This document shows positions 29,870 through 38,480 of a stretch of 62,025 nt of DNA, one piece after another; within the stretch, counting starts at the first letter, position 1; every line of letters starts with the position of its first letter. The notes beneath the pieces are model-generated. The model saw only the letters and a list, made by a program, of their open reading frames with translations. It did not search any database and was not told where the DNA came from. The stretch spans positions 1-62,025 of the forward strand of contig NZ_AXVR01000026.1 in NCBI RefSeq assembly GCF_000484695.1, given 5' to 3'. Origin of the DNA: Salinispora cortesiana. GTDB taxonomy: Bacteria; Actinomycetota; Actinomycetes; Mycobacteriales; Micromonosporaceae. Position numbers and translations under genes: made by a program.

Positions 29870-30064
29870 CGAAGAAGTGCAGATGCAGGTCTTCGCGTTG
29901 CGATGCCACGTACGGGTTGGGCTTGTGTTGCCGGTACGTGGCGTGGAATCCGAGGACCTCGTAGAAGTCGACAATGTCGTCGATGGCGGCGCAAGGCAAC
30001 AGCGGGACGGTCGATTCGCCGGGATTCCGTTCTGGTCGTTCTTCGGCTTCAGGTCACTCGTCAC
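29870..30064 (-). pseudogene. N-terminal remnant of a VOC (glyoxalase/bleomycin-resistance) protein
   Basis: On the minus strand, IDDIVDFYEVLGFHATYRQ and KPNPYVASQREDLHLHFF form the first beta-alpha-beta module of vicinal-oxygen-chelate proteins. The reading frame upstream switches near 30005 from the frame beginning at ATG 30064, and downstream it ends abruptly at the ribosome site of the small membrane gene. Only about one third of the family remains, so this is debris. Confidence 0.65.
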
Positions 30065-30131
30065 TTATGTCTGCTTCGTTCGCTTATACCTTGCGGCAGG
30101 TGAGCTTTCGACAAGGCTGGGGTAGGGGTAA

Positions 30132-31970
30132 GTGGCAAGATTCTGGACCGGCAGAGTTGCGGATGTGAGGAGAAGGCGGGCCCGGCCCGCGAATCTGCGG
30201 GGGCTGTTCGCGGTGTCGCTGATGTTGGCGATCGTGCTGGGCATAACCGCGGTCGGCGCGGCGCGCGCGAGCGCGCGGGGCGGGCCGTCGGCGGCAGCCG
30301 GCCCTCCTGGTATCGGTCTGGCCTGGGGCGCCAACGGTTCCGGTCAGTTGGGCGATGGGACCACCGCCGACAGCAGTACCCCGGTTGCGGTGGACTTGCC
30401 GGCCGGCACCATGATCACCGCGCTTGCCGGCGGCGGCCTGCACAGTCTGGCGTTGACCTCCGCTGGCACCGTGCTGGCTTGGGGCGCCAACGGTTCCGGC
30501 CAGTTGGGTGATGGGACCACCACCAGTAGCAGTACCCCGGTTGCGGTGGATGTGCCAGTCGGCACCACGATCATCGGCATCGCCGCCGGCAACTCCCACA
30601 GCCTGGCCTTGACTTCCGCCGGCACTGTGCTGGCCTGGGGCTTCAACGACTTCGGTCAGTTGGGTGATGGGACCACCATCAGCAGCAGTACTCCGGTTGC
30701 GGTGGATGTGCCAGTCGGCACCACGATCATCGGCATCGCCGCCGGCAACTCCCACAGCCTGGCCTTGACTTCCGCCGGCACTGTGCTGGCCTGGGGCTTC
30801 AACGACTTCGGTCAGTTGGGTGATGGGACCACCATCAGCAGCAGTACTCCGGTTGCGGTGGATGTGCCAGTCGGCACCACGATCACCGCGCTTGCCGGCG
30901 GCGGCTTCCACAGTCTGGCGTTGACTTCCGCCGGCGCCGTGCTGGCTTGGGGCGCCAACGGTTCCGGTCAGTTGGGTGATGGGACCACCATCAGCAGCAG
31001 TACTCCGGTTGCGGTGGACTTGCCAGTCGGCACCACGATCACCGCCCTTGCCGGCGGCCGCTTCCACAGTCTGGCGGTGACCTCCGTCGGCACGGGGCTG
31101 GCCTGGGGCCTTAACGACTTGGGTCAGTTGGGTGATGGGACCACCATCAGCAGCAGTACTCCGGTTGCGGTGGATCTGCCGGCCGGCACCACGATCAGCG
31201 CCGTCGCCGCCGGCAACCGCCATAGTCTGGGGTTGACTTCCGCCGGCGCCGTGCTGGCCTGGGGCCTCAACGCCTTGGGCCAGTTGGGTGATGGGACCAC
31301 CACCAACAGCAGCACCCCGGTTGCGGTGGATCTGCCGGCCGGCACCACGATCACCGCCGTCGCCGCCGGGGCCGCCCACAGTCTGGCGTTGACCTCCGCC
31401 GGCACCGTGCTGGCTTGGGGCGCCAACGGGTCCGGCCAGCTGGGTGATGGGACCACCGTCAACAGCAGCAGCCCGGTTGCGGTGGATGTGCCGGCCGGCA
31501 GCACGATCACCGCCGTCGCCGGCGGCGGCTTCCACAGTCTGGCTATCGTCCGGCCGACATCAACCACGACCTTGCAGGTGTCCCCACCGAACCCGAAACC
31601 GGATCAACCCGTCACTCTTACCGCTACCGTGACCTGCACCGCGAGCACTCCCACGGGGACCGTGACCTTCCTGGACGGCACGAAGGTCCTGGGCACTGAA
31701 CATCTGTCCGGCAGCCCCACCGCCACCGCAACCCGTACGGTCAAACGTCTGACACCTGGCAAACACAGCATCCAGGCGCGCTACAACGGCGACGACCATT
31801 GCCCAGCCTCAACATCCAACCCCACGGCCGTCATGGTCCGAAAGCCCATCCTTCCAGTGACAGGTGTCAGTCTGCTTACCATCCTCACAGTCGGATTCCT
31901 GCTCACCCTCACCGGCGCGGCCCTGGTCGGGGTGCTCGGAAGAACCGTGACACCAGGGGCAAAAAGATGA
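30132..31970 (+). CDS. Cell-wall-anchored RCC1 beta-propeller protein with LPVTG signal
   Basis: 612 residues. After an N-terminal signal peptide (FAVSLMLAIVLGITAVGA) there are eight RCC1-type units of about 52 residues, each with LAWG..., GQLGDGTT and HSLALTS, expected to build a beta-propeller. An Ig-like domain follows (VTLTATVTCTASTPTGTVTF, about residues 475-565). The C-terminus has LPVTG, a hydrophobic helix (LLTILTVGFLLTLTGAALVG) and a basic tail, the classical sortase signal. Export and covalent anchoring are inferred with confidence; the ligand is unknown. The broken paralogue is at 27184. No sortase gene is seen in the window. Confidence 0.92.
   Translation: MARFWTGRVADVRRRRARPANLRGLFAVSLMLAIVLGITAVGAARASARGGPSAAAGPPGIGLAWGANGSGQLGDGTTADSSTPVAVDLPAGTMITALAGGGLHSLALTSAGTVLAWGANGSGQLGDGTTTSSSTPVAVDVPVGTTIIGIAAGNSHSLALTSAGTVLAWGFNDFGQLGDGTTISSSTPVAVDVPVGTTIIGIAAGNSHSLALTSAGTVLAWGFNDFGQLGDGTTISSSTPVAVDVPVGTTITALAGGGFHSLALTSAGAVLAWGANGSGQLGDGTTISSSTPVAVDLPVGTTITALAGGRFHSLAVTSVGTGLAWGLNDLGQLGDGTTISSSTPVAVDLPAGTTISAVAAGNRHSLGLTSAGAVLAWGLNALGQLGDGTTTNSSTPVAVDLPAGTTITAVAAGAAHSLALTSAGTVLAWGANGSGQLGDGTTVNSSSPVAVDVPAGSTITAVAGGGFHSLAIVRPTSTTTLQVSPPNPKPDQPVTLTATVTCTASTPTGTVTFLDGTKVLGTEHLSGSPTATATRTVKRLTPGKHSIQARYNGDDHCPASTSNPTAVMVRKPILPVTGVSLLTILTVGFLLTLTGAALVGVLGRTVTPGAKR
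30545..30867 (+). repeat. 156-bp RCC1 units duplicated without divergence
   Basis: Units 3 and 4 of the RCC1 protein are identical in DNA over a 156-bp period (GGTGGATGTG at 30545 and again at 30701), and the identity runs on past 30856. The other units differ at many silent sites. This indicates a recent tandem duplication or gene conversion within the propeller. Confidence 0.85.
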
Positions 31971-32016
31971 TCTAGATGTACGGACCGTCGGGGGCGGATT
32001 GGGGGCCCGGTGTCGG

Positions 32017-32268
32017 TCAGGGTATGCGTCGTCGGGACTGGGCGCTCTGCCAGTCGCGCAGCGCCCGCTTGATTCGGGTGTTCTCGTCGTGGAGCCGAGC
32101 TACCTCCTGCCGCAGAGTGGCCAACTCGTGCGCGACCCGGTGCAGGAAGTGCCGTACCTCCTGGGGGTCCAGGCCACGTCGGCCGAGGCCCACCGTGGCG
32201 AAGTTCCGTTCGCGGACGAGGCGGGGATGGAGTTGCTCGGTGCCGCCGTAGACGGTGCCGTGACGCAT
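32017..32268 (-). CDS. Small DivIVA-domain-like coiled-coil protein
   Basis: 83 residues from ATG 32268 (GAAGGGAAC upstream). The segment RNFATVGLGRRGLDPQEVRHF matches the N-terminal DivIVA/Wag31 membrane-binding pattern (here without the full loop), followed by a heptad-rich helix (FLHRVAHELATLRQEVARLH, ENTRIKRALRDW). It is much shorter than the polar-growth DivIVA itself. Proteins of this size occur in several copies in these genomes; a scaffold or accessory role is inferred only. It is separated by 447 bp from the XRE regulator. Confidence 0.8.
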   Translation of the reverse strand: MRHGTVYGGTEQLHPRLVRERNFATVGLGRRGLDPQEVRHFLHRVAHELATLRQEVARLHDENTRIKRALRDWQSAQSRRRIP

Positions 32269-32715
32269 TGATCGGTTCCCTTCGTTGGCGTTGGAAGGGG
32301 CGGCCCTGGACGGAGGGGGGAGATTTCCGGCGCAGGGCCGCCCCGCCCGACGACCGCAGCCCTCCTCGGCGGTACGGCCACCGGGCTGCCGGTGGGTGGT
32401 GTCAGTTCGCAGCGAGGCAGGGTCGCGGGGGCCCGCCTTTCCGTGATAGGTATTCGTCAAGTCGGTCGGAGCCGTAATGCGCGCTTATCGCGGCTCCACG
32501 TTGAGGCCCGACGAGAGCCGGTATGCGTCTGCCACACGCCAGGCCGTCTCTCGTCACCTTCTCGGCTGTTGGCACAGCCGCGGTTGCTGTGCTTGCACCG
32601 GGCGTCCCCGGGGGCCGGTGATCACCCTCACCCGAAGGCCACATTTCCAGTGGCCTCGGTATTGGTGCAACGACACCAACGGATCCATTTCGGCAGGATG
32701 CGTGGAGAGGTGAGC
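32269..32715. other. Intergenic region with no supported gene
   Basis: 447 bp between the divergent DivIVA-like and XRE genes. In-frame extension of either gene into it is possible but has no coding character. It should contain both promoters; TACGGCTCCG-type words near 32470 are not convincing. Confidence 0.4.
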
Positions 32716-33588
32716 ATGGCCGTCAAAAGAGAAGCCTTCGTACGGACGCTTCGGGCACAGTGGCTCGGCCAACAGATGCGGGAGCTGCGCGAGCGACGTG
32801 GCCTGACGCTCAAGTACGTGGCCCAGTTCCTGGAGCGGGACTTCTCGTCGCTGGCACGGTACGAGCGAGCCGAGTGGCCTTTCCGTCGAGATCTTGTGGT
32901 GGAACTGTTGGATCTCTACGGGGTCTACGACGAGCGGGAACGAACCCGGATCATCCAGCTTGCACAGGACGCCTGGCGGGTTGACCGCTGGGATAACGAC
33001 TTCGATCAGACGATCTATGACACGTCATTCATAGATTTTCCCTGGCTCGAGTCGAGAGCGGACCAAGTGTGCACCTACGCCTCCTTGCTCATACCCGGCC
33101 TACTGCAAACCAGGGACTACGCCGAGGCGGTGATCCGGAACGCCGAGGCCAGTTCTACCAGCGAGGTGCAGATCCGGAAGTGGGTTCAACTCCGGATGGA
33201 CCGGCAGCGCCTGTTGGAACAGCCCACCGGCACACGACTCGCCGTGATCGTCGAGGAGTCGGCCCTACGGCGTCCGGTGATGAGCCGGCAGGTAATGGCG
33301 GCCCAGCTCGACCACCTGGTGCAGGCACTGAGAAAGCCGACGGTCGAGATTCGGGTCCTGTCCACAGCCCTCGGTCTGCACGCGGGCTTGGACGGCACGT
33401 TCTGGCTCTTCAAGATGCCTCCGCCCTACACCGACGTCGCGCATGCCGAGACGCTTGGCGGACGGCTCTTCATGGAGTCGGACAAGGCGCTGCGATATGT
33501 CCGCGCGTACGATCGCCTCCGGGAGGCCGCACTCACCGTGCGCGAGTCGGCGAGGCTGATTTCTGCACTTGCGGAGGAGTTGTCATGA
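32716..33588 (+). CDS. XRE-family regulator with DUF5753 domain
   Basis: 290 residues from ATG 32716 with GGAGAGGTGAGC upstream. The N-terminal helix-turn-helix (LGQQMRELRERRGLTLKYVA, FLERDFSSLARYE) is followed by the DUF5753 ligand-like domain with LLIPGLLQTRDYAEAVI, a signature of the large actinomycete family related to WhiJ and AbaA regulators. The stop overlaps the ATG of a DUF397 gene, the usual partner. Such pairs act in development or antibiotic control in Streptomyces; the target here is unknown. Confidence 0.93.
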   Translation: MAVKREAFVRTLRAQWLGQQMRELRERRGLTLKYVAQFLERDFSSLARYERAEWPFRRDLVVELLDLYGVYDERERTRIIQLAQDAWRVDRWDNDFDQTIYDTSFIDFPWLESRADQVCTYASLLIPGLLQTRDYAEAVIRNAEASSTSEVQIRKWVQLRMDRQRLLEQPTGTRLAVIVEESALRRPVMSRQVMAAQLDHLVQALRKPTVEIRVLSTALGLHAGLDGTFWLFKMPPPYTDVAHAETLGGRLFMESDKALRYVRAYDRLREAALTVRESARLISALAEELS

Positions 33589-33800
33589 GCGACACCATGC
33601 CCGACGTTGCTTGGCATATCAGCACCAGGAGCCCGGACCACGGCGGCAACTGCGTCGAGGCGGGGCCGTTGCTTGACGGGTCGGGTCGGGTGGCGGTGCG
33701 GCACAGCAAGGCCCCCGATGCGGCCACGATTATCTATACGGCCGAGGAGTGGGCGGCGTTCGTCGGGGGTGTGCGCGACGGCGAGTTCGACTTCGCCTAG
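33585..33800 (+). CDS. DUF397 protein, partner of the XRE regulator
   Basis: 71 residues, overlapping the preceding stop by ATGA. Features of the family are W near residue 10, the segment GGNCVEAGPL, VAVRHSKAPDAATIIYTAEEW and AFVGGVRDGEFD at the end. DUF397 proteins are small, encoded directly after XRE-DUF5753 regulators, and are thought to modulate or counteract them. Full length. Confidence 0.93.
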   Translation: MSDTMPDVAWHISTRSPDHGGNCVEAGPLLDGSGRVAVRHSKAPDAATIIYTAEEWAAFVGGVRDGEFDFA

Positions 33801-33996
33801 CCCGTCGGCGAGCCGGACCGTGGGTTTGGTTGCCGGTGCCGGGTAGCGTCCACAGCAACGGGAGTGTCCGGTGGAGGTGGCGGCCGACCCGGCGCTGGTG
33901 GGAGACTTGCGACGGCCTCTCGACAGCATCCGGTACGGTGCACACCGTCACCGTCGGCTCCAGGAGAGTGCGACACCAGACCCAGCGGGAGTTCCG

Positions 33997-34947
33997 ATGG
34001 TCTTCAAGAAAATGTTGAGCGCGTTAGGCGTAGGCGGACCCAGCGTGGACACCGTCCTCACGAACCCCAACACCCGGCCCGGCCTGGCCCTCGACGGCCA
34101 GGTCAACCTGATCGGCGGGGACTCGCCGGCGGCCATCGAGCAGATTGTCGTCGGCCTGGTCACCCGGGTCGAGATCGAGGGCCACGACACGGAGTACGCG
34201 GGGCTCATGGAGTTCCAGCGGATGCCGGTCTCCGGGCCGCTGCAACTGGCTCCCCAGCAGCAGCTGTCGATCCCGTTCCAGCTGCCGGTGCCGTGGGAGA
34301 CCCCGATCACCGACGTGTACGGCCAGCGCCTGCACGGGATGACGATGGGGCTGCGGACCGAGCTGGCGATCGCCCGTGCCGTGGACAAGAGCGACCTGGA
34401 CCAGGTCAATGTGCACCCGTTGCCGGTGCACGAGCGCATCCTGGAGGCCTTCACCCGGCTCGGCTTCCGGTTCAAGAACGCCGACCTGGAGCGCGGATCC
34501 CTCTACGGGGTGCAGCAGACGCTGCCGTTCTACCAGGAGATCGAGTTCTTCGCCTCCCCGCAGTACGCGCAGACGATCACCGAGGTGGAGCTCACGTTCG
34601 TCACCAACCCGCACGGTGTGGACGTGATCCTGGAGTGCGACAAGCGCGGCGGCTTCTTCACCTCCGGGCAGGATGTCTTCGGCCGCTACCAGGTCGCCCA
34701 CCAGGACGCCGACCGGGTGGACTGGATGCAGGTGGTGGACGGGTGGCTGCGGGAGACGACCTCCCGCTACGGCAGCCTGCGGGCGCAGGGCTTCGGCGTT
34801 CCGCAGCAGCACGGCCAGCGGGGGATGGGCATGGGCGGAGTGATCGCCGGTGCTGCCCTCGGTGTGGCCGGCGGCATGATCGCCGGTGAGATGATCGAGG
34901 ACGCGGTCGAAGGGGACTTCGCCGAGGACTTCGGCTTCGACGAGTAG
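33997..34947 (+). CDS. Spo0M-like sporulation-control protein
   Basis: 316 residues from ATG 33997 (GCGGGAG upstream). The N-terminal 240 residues match the Spo0M arrestin-like family: MVFKKMLSALGVGGPSVDTV, GLVTRVE, PFQLPVPWETPITDVYGQ and GSLYGVQQTLPFYQEIEFF. The C-terminus is glycine/methionine-rich (GQRGMGMGGVIAGAALGVAGG) and ends in an acidic tail, as in homologues. In Bacillus Spo0M negatively controls sporulation; here it may tie in with SsgB elsewhere in the window. A terminator hairpin follows. Confidence 0.93.
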   Translation: MVFKKMLSALGVGGPSVDTVLTNPNTRPGLALDGQVNLIGGDSPAAIEQIVVGLVTRVEIEGHDTEYAGLMEFQRMPVSGPLQLAPQQQLSIPFQLPVPWETPITDVYGQRLHGMTMGLRTELAIARAVDKSDLDQVNVHPLPVHERILEAFTRLGFRFKNADLERGSLYGVQQTLPFYQEIEFFASPQYAQTITEVELTFVTNPHGVDVILECDKRGGFFTSGQDVFGRYQVAHQDADRVDWMQVVDGWLRETTSRYGSLRAQGFGVPQQHGQRGMGMGGVIAGAALGVAGGMIAGEMIEDAVEGDFAEDFGFDE

Positions 34948-34972
34948 GCAGACCTCGAAAGTCATCCAGACA

Positions 34973-35012
34973 GAGGGTGCCCGCCGGGACGTAGATCCCG
35001 GAGGGCACCCTC
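34973..35012 (+). terminator. Terminator hairpin after the Spo0M gene
   Basis: GAGGGTGCCC pairs with GGGCACCCTC, and an inner CGGGA/TCCCG stem extends it, around a loop near 34993. It lies between convergent stop codons and may work for both strands. Confidence 0.75.
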
Positions 35013-35025
35013 CGTCGTTGTCGGG

Positions 35026-35433
35026 CTAACGCCGGGCCATGCCCCGCTCATCAGTGAGCCGCCGGTCCGAGCCGGCCTTCGCCAACCCCCGACTGATCAG
35101 GTACGCGGCGGTCAGGGCGGAGAGGAACCACCACGCCAAGATCGGGTCGTTGATGTTCAACCCGTTGGTGCCCGACCCACGCCAGAAGGCGGAGATCACC
35201 ACCAGGGTGACCGCGCCGGCGTAGATCCAGAACTCGGTGGTCAGGAACGAGTTCTTCGTCTCCGTGTCCGGAGCCGACATCTGCTCCCGGTGCCCGTTGT
35301 CCATCGCCCGCATCGGCCGAGTCGGGGCGTCCTGCAAGCGGTCCCGGTTCTGGAACTCCGACATGCGCTCCCGGCTCTGGGCCTCCGCCGGGGGTCGGTT
35401 CCTCGGCCTGGTGGATGCAGCCTCTGTGCTCAT
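35026..35433 (-). CDS. Hypothetical membrane protein
   Basis: 135 residues. A long hydrophilic N-terminus, rich in Arg, Glu and Gln (residues 1-62), precedes two membrane helices (FWIYAGAVTLVVISAF and ILAWWFLSALTAAYLISRGL) and a charged end (GSDRRLTDERGMARR). Proteins with this plan are common in Micromonosporaceae and relatives; no function is known. It is divergent from the gene at 35639, with GGAGGACC before its start. Confidence 0.8.
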   Translation of the reverse strand: MSTEAASTRPRNRPPAEAQSRERMSEFQNRDRLQDAPTRPMRAMDNGHREQMSAPDTETKNSFLTTEFWIYAGAVTLVVISAFWRGSGTNGLNINDPILAWWFLSALTAAYLISRGLAKAGSDRRLTDERGMARR

Positions 35434-35522
35434 CTGGTCCTCCTCGGATTTGATGAGTACCTGAGATCCCTCGCCCCGCTACCGCGTCTCGGCCACGGCA
35501 CGGTTCGTGGCGGGGGCACCCC

Positions 35523-35555
35523 GGGTTTACCCGACCGGCCGGGGGCAGTAAACCC
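35523..35555. promoter_or_regulatory. Inverted repeat GGGTTTAC / GTAAACCC
   Basis: GGGTTTAC (35523-35530) and GTAAACCC (35548-35555) form a perfect 8-bp inverted repeat with a 17-bp spacer, in the divergent region between 35433 and 35639. GTTTA is also the -35 word of stress sigma-factor promoters in Streptomyces, so each arm could be a promoter element or the pair a regulator site. Confidence 0.4.
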
Positions 35556-35638
35556 CGCCCCGGCCGGCCCGGCGGGTTTGGCCGGCCCGGAGGCGGGAAC
35601 CCAAGGAGACTTCCGACGAGTCTGCGAGGTGATGCGAC

Positions 35639-36046
35639 GTGCGCACCGACGACACACGGAACGAGGCCGCCCGGCGGGCCGAGGAGCGGATCGCCGGCGA
35701 CCGGTACGGCGAGGGCGTCCTGGACGAGGTGACCGTGCCGCAGACCGACGTACAGCGGGTCATTCAGGACGAGGACCCGGGCGACCCGGCGCACAGCCGG
35801 ATCGACCCGCAGGTGCTGCGCGACGGTGGTCCGACCCGGGGCCAAGGCGCGATCACGACGACCGGCGGGACCGCCGGCCCGGCCAGTGTTCGCCGGGTGG
35901 CCCGGCAACCGGAACGGCACCGGGGCCGGGTCGCCCCGACCACGACGGGGGACGCCACCACCGGCGGCCTCAGCACCCCGACCGCCGGCTCCACGAGCGA
36001 CGCGGCCGGTCCCGGCGTACACGTCGCGAACCTCTCCGACGACTGA
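35639..36046 (+). CDS. Hypothetical hydrophilic protein
   Basis: 135 residues from GTG 35639 (GAGGTGAT upstream). Highly polar, rich in Arg, Asp, Thr and Gly, with no membrane segment. It looks largely disordered, particularly the C-terminal Thr/Gly/Pro region. Codon use is normal. No family is recognised. A strong hairpin follows. Confidence 0.7.
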   Translation: MRTDDTRNEAARRAEERIAGDRYGEGVLDEVTVPQTDVQRVIQDEDPGDPAHSRIDPQVLRDGGPTRGQGAITTTGGTAGPASVRRVARQPERHRGRVAPTTTGDATTGGLSTPTAGSTSDAAGPGVHVANLSDD

Positions 36047-36069
36047 CAGCACGCCGACCCGCACGCCCC

Positions 36070-36100
36070 GACGGCCTGGCCCGGTTCGGGCCAGGCCGTC
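36070..36100. terminator. Bidirectional terminator hairpin
   Basis: GACGGCCTGGCCC pairs over 13 bp with GGGCCAGGCCGTC around GGTTC. It lies between the convergent ends of the 35639 gene and helD. Confidence 0.8.
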
Positions 36101-36136
36101 GGTCGGCGTTCGGGCTATCGACGGTCTGGACGGCGG

Positions 36137-38452
36137 TCAGGAGGTGGGGCGCAGAATCGTCAGGCGTTGGGTGGCGCGGGTCAGCGCCACATACAGGTCG
36201 TTACGACCGCGCGGGGACTCCGCGACGATCCCGTCGGGGTCGACCACCAGGACCGCGTCGAACTCCAACCCCTTGGCCTGGGCGACGGTGAGCAGGACGG
36301 TACGGCTCTTCAGGTCGGGTTGCTCACCAATGGTGGCCTCCGGAATGGCATCAGCCAGGGCGGGACCCAGGTCGGCGATGCGGGCGGCCGGCACGATCAC
36401 CCCGAGCCGGCCGTCGGTGCGGGTCGCCGCCATAGCGGTCGCCGTGTCCACCAGCTCCGCCGCCAGCCGCTGCGGCGCCACCGCCCGATCGGTCGGCGGC
36501 ACACCGGTGGACCGTACCGACCGGGGTGGGCGCAGCGTCGGGTCGATCTGGGCGAGCACCTCCGCGGCGACCGCCATGATCTCGGCGGGGGTGCGGTAGC
36601 TGACCGCCAGCTCCGTCAGCCGCCAACGCTGCGCCACGTACGGCTCGAGGGCGTCAGCCCAGGACGCGGTGCCCGCCAACGCGCCGGTCTGCGCCACATC
36701 GCCGACGATGGTCATCGATCGGCTGGGGCAGCGGCGCAGCAGCAGCCGCCAGGCCATCGGCGACAGCTCCTGCGCCTCATCCACGATGATGTGGCCGAAC
36801 GCCCAGCTCCGGTCGGCGGCGGCCCGCTGTGCGGTGGTCAGCCGGTCCCCCTCCTCCTGCCGCTCCACCAGCCGGTCGGCGTCGAGCAGGTCGGTGACGC
36901 CGAGGATCTCACCTCCGTCCGCCTCGTCCTCCACGTCGATCGACCGGGACCCCCGGGCGATCTCCAGCACCCCCTCGGCGTACTCCCGCTGCAGGGTCCG
37001 CAGTCGCTCCCGGCGGGCGGCGGCGGCGCGGTCATCCTCGCCGAGCAGCTCGGCCGCCTCGTCCAGCAGCGGCACGTCGGCCGGTGTCCAACCACCCGGC
37101 TGGCGGTGCAGCAGGCCCTGCTCGGCCTCGGTCAGCATGGGCGCGGCGGTGGCGATCCGCGCCGGGTCGGCGTACAGGTCGGCGAGCAACTGCTGTGGGG
37201 TGAGCAGCGGCCACAGCTGGTCCAGCGCCGCCCGCACCTCCGGGTCGTCCCGCAGCTCCCGCCGGATCTCGGCGCGGTCGGCCTCCTCGAGCAGGTTCTC
37301 CCCACCCAGCGGGTCGGCGCCGATGCGCTCGGCGACCTGCGCGGCGAGCGCGTGCACGACCTCGACATCGAAGACCGCCCGGGCGAGATTGTGTGGCCGG
37401 CCGGACCGGCGGGCCCGGTCCCGGGCGGCCCGGACGGTCTCCGGGTGCAGCTGCAGGATCTCCCGCTGCGGCTGCTCGATCTCCAGCGGTTCGTCCGGCA
37501 CCCACTGCCGGTCCCGGACCGCGGCGGCGAGGACATCCACCAGCACCGCGCGGCCCTTCAGCGCGGCGGTCTCGGCCGCCTCGGTGCGGCGCGCGGTGAC
37601 CCCGGGGAAGAGATCAGCCTGGGTACGCAGCAGCACACCGGTCTCGGCGAGGGCGGGCAGCACCTGGGAGATGTAGCGCAGGAAGGTCGCGTTCGGCCCG
37701 ACCAGCAGCACGCCCCGGGTGGCGAGTTCCCGCCGGTGCGTGTAGAGCAGGTAGGCCGCCCGGTGCAGCGCCACCGCGGTCTTGCCGGTGCCCGGACCGC
37801 CCTGCACCACCAGCGTGCCCGGCAGCTCGGCCCGGATGACCGTGTCCTGCTCCGCCTGGATGGTCTCGACGATGTCCCGCATTCGGCCGGTGCGGCCGGC
37901 GGTGAGGGCCGCGAGTAGCGCCGCCTCGCCGGTCAGCTCCTCGTGCGCGGTGGGGGAGGCGGCAGCCAGGTCGAGCACCTCGTCGTTGAGGCCGGTGACC
38001 TTGCGTTGCCGGGTCCGCAGGTGCCGTCGTCGGTGGACGCCCTGCGGGTTGGCGGCGGTGGCGAGGTAGAAGGCGCGCGCCGCCGGGGCGCGCCAGTCGA
38101 TCAGCAGCGGGTCGTAGTCGCCGGCGGTGTCGAAGATTCCGATCCGGCCGATGTAGTGCCGGCCGCCGTCGTCGGTGTCCAGTCGGCCGAAGCACAGGCC
38201 CTGCTCGACCGCCGAGTACTGCTCCACCTGCTCGCCGTACATCCGTACCGCGCTGTCGCGTTGGGAGCGGGCCTGGAGGGTGCCACCGGTCGCCCGGAGC
38301 TGTTCGGCCAGCCGGTGGGTGGCCTGCTCCCGTAGCGCGTCCAGCCGGCCGTAGAGCATCGAGACGTACTCCTGCTCCTGGCCGAGTTCGTCGTCTATCG
38401 GCGAATCGCCGGGACCGCCGGAGTGCTGTGAAACGCCGGAGTTACTTGACAA
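36137..38452 (-). CDS. helD: HelD-type UvrD-like helicase (RNA polymerase recycling factor)
   Basis: 771 residues if started at TTG 38452. Homologues begin near this point (DDELGQEQEYVSMLYGRLDA), and more upstream residues in frame look non-coding. Superfamily 1 motifs: Walker A GGPGTGKTAVALHRAAYLLY, motif II VDEAQELSPMAWRLL, motif III VGDVAQTGA and motif VI VALTRATQRLTIL. The antiparallel N-terminal coiled coil (residues about 10-65) is the part that enters RNA polymerase's secondary channel in known HelD proteins, which free stalled polymerase and can confer rifamycin tolerance. Its start overlaps a plus-strand promoter. Confidence 0.93.
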   Translation of the reverse strand: MSSNSGVSQHSGGPGDSPIDDELGQEQEYVSMLYGRLDALREQATHRLAEQLRATGGTLQARSQRDSAVRMYGEQVEQYSAVEQGLCFGRLDTDDGGRHYIGRIGIFDTAGDYDPLLIDWRAPAARAFYLATAANPQGVHRRRHLRTRQRKVTGLNDEVLDLAAASPTAHEELTGEAALLAALTAGRTGRMRDIVETIQAEQDTVIRAELPGTLVVQGGPGTGKTAVALHRAAYLLYTHRRELATRGVLLVGPNATFLRYISQVLPALAETGVLLRTQADLFPGVTARRTEAAETAALKGRAVLVDVLAAAVRDRQWVPDEPLEIEQPQREILQLHPETVRAARDRARRSGRPHNLARAVFDVEVVHALAAQVAERIGADPLGGENLLEEADRAEIRRELRDDPEVRAALDQLWPLLTPQQLLADLYADPARIATAAPMLTEAEQGLLHRQPGGWTPADVPLLDEAAELLGEDDRAAAARRERLRTLQREYAEGVLEIARGSRSIDVEDEADGGEILGVTDLLDADRLVERQEEGDRLTTAQRAAADRSWAFGHIIVDEAQELSPMAWRLLLRRCPSRSMTIVGDVAQTGALAGTASWADALEPYVAQRWRLTELAVSYRTPAEIMAVAAEVLAQIDPTLRPPRSVRSTGVPPTDRAVAPQRLAAELVDTATAMAATRTDGRLGVIVPAARIADLGPALADAIPEATIGEQPDLKSRTVLLTVAQAKGLEFDAVLVVDPDGIVAESPRGRNDLYVALTRATQRLTILRPTS

Positions 38453-38475
38453 GCCATCTCGCAATTCGCTACCCT
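38446..38475 (+). promoter_or_regulatory. Consensus promoter facing away from helD
   Basis: TTGACA (38446-38451) and TACCCT (38470-38475) with an 18-bp spacer fit the primary sigma-factor consensus. The expected start is about 38481, only four bases before an intrinsic terminator. The -35 overlaps the helD start region on the other strand. Confidence 0.65.
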
Positions 38476-38480
38476 TGCCC

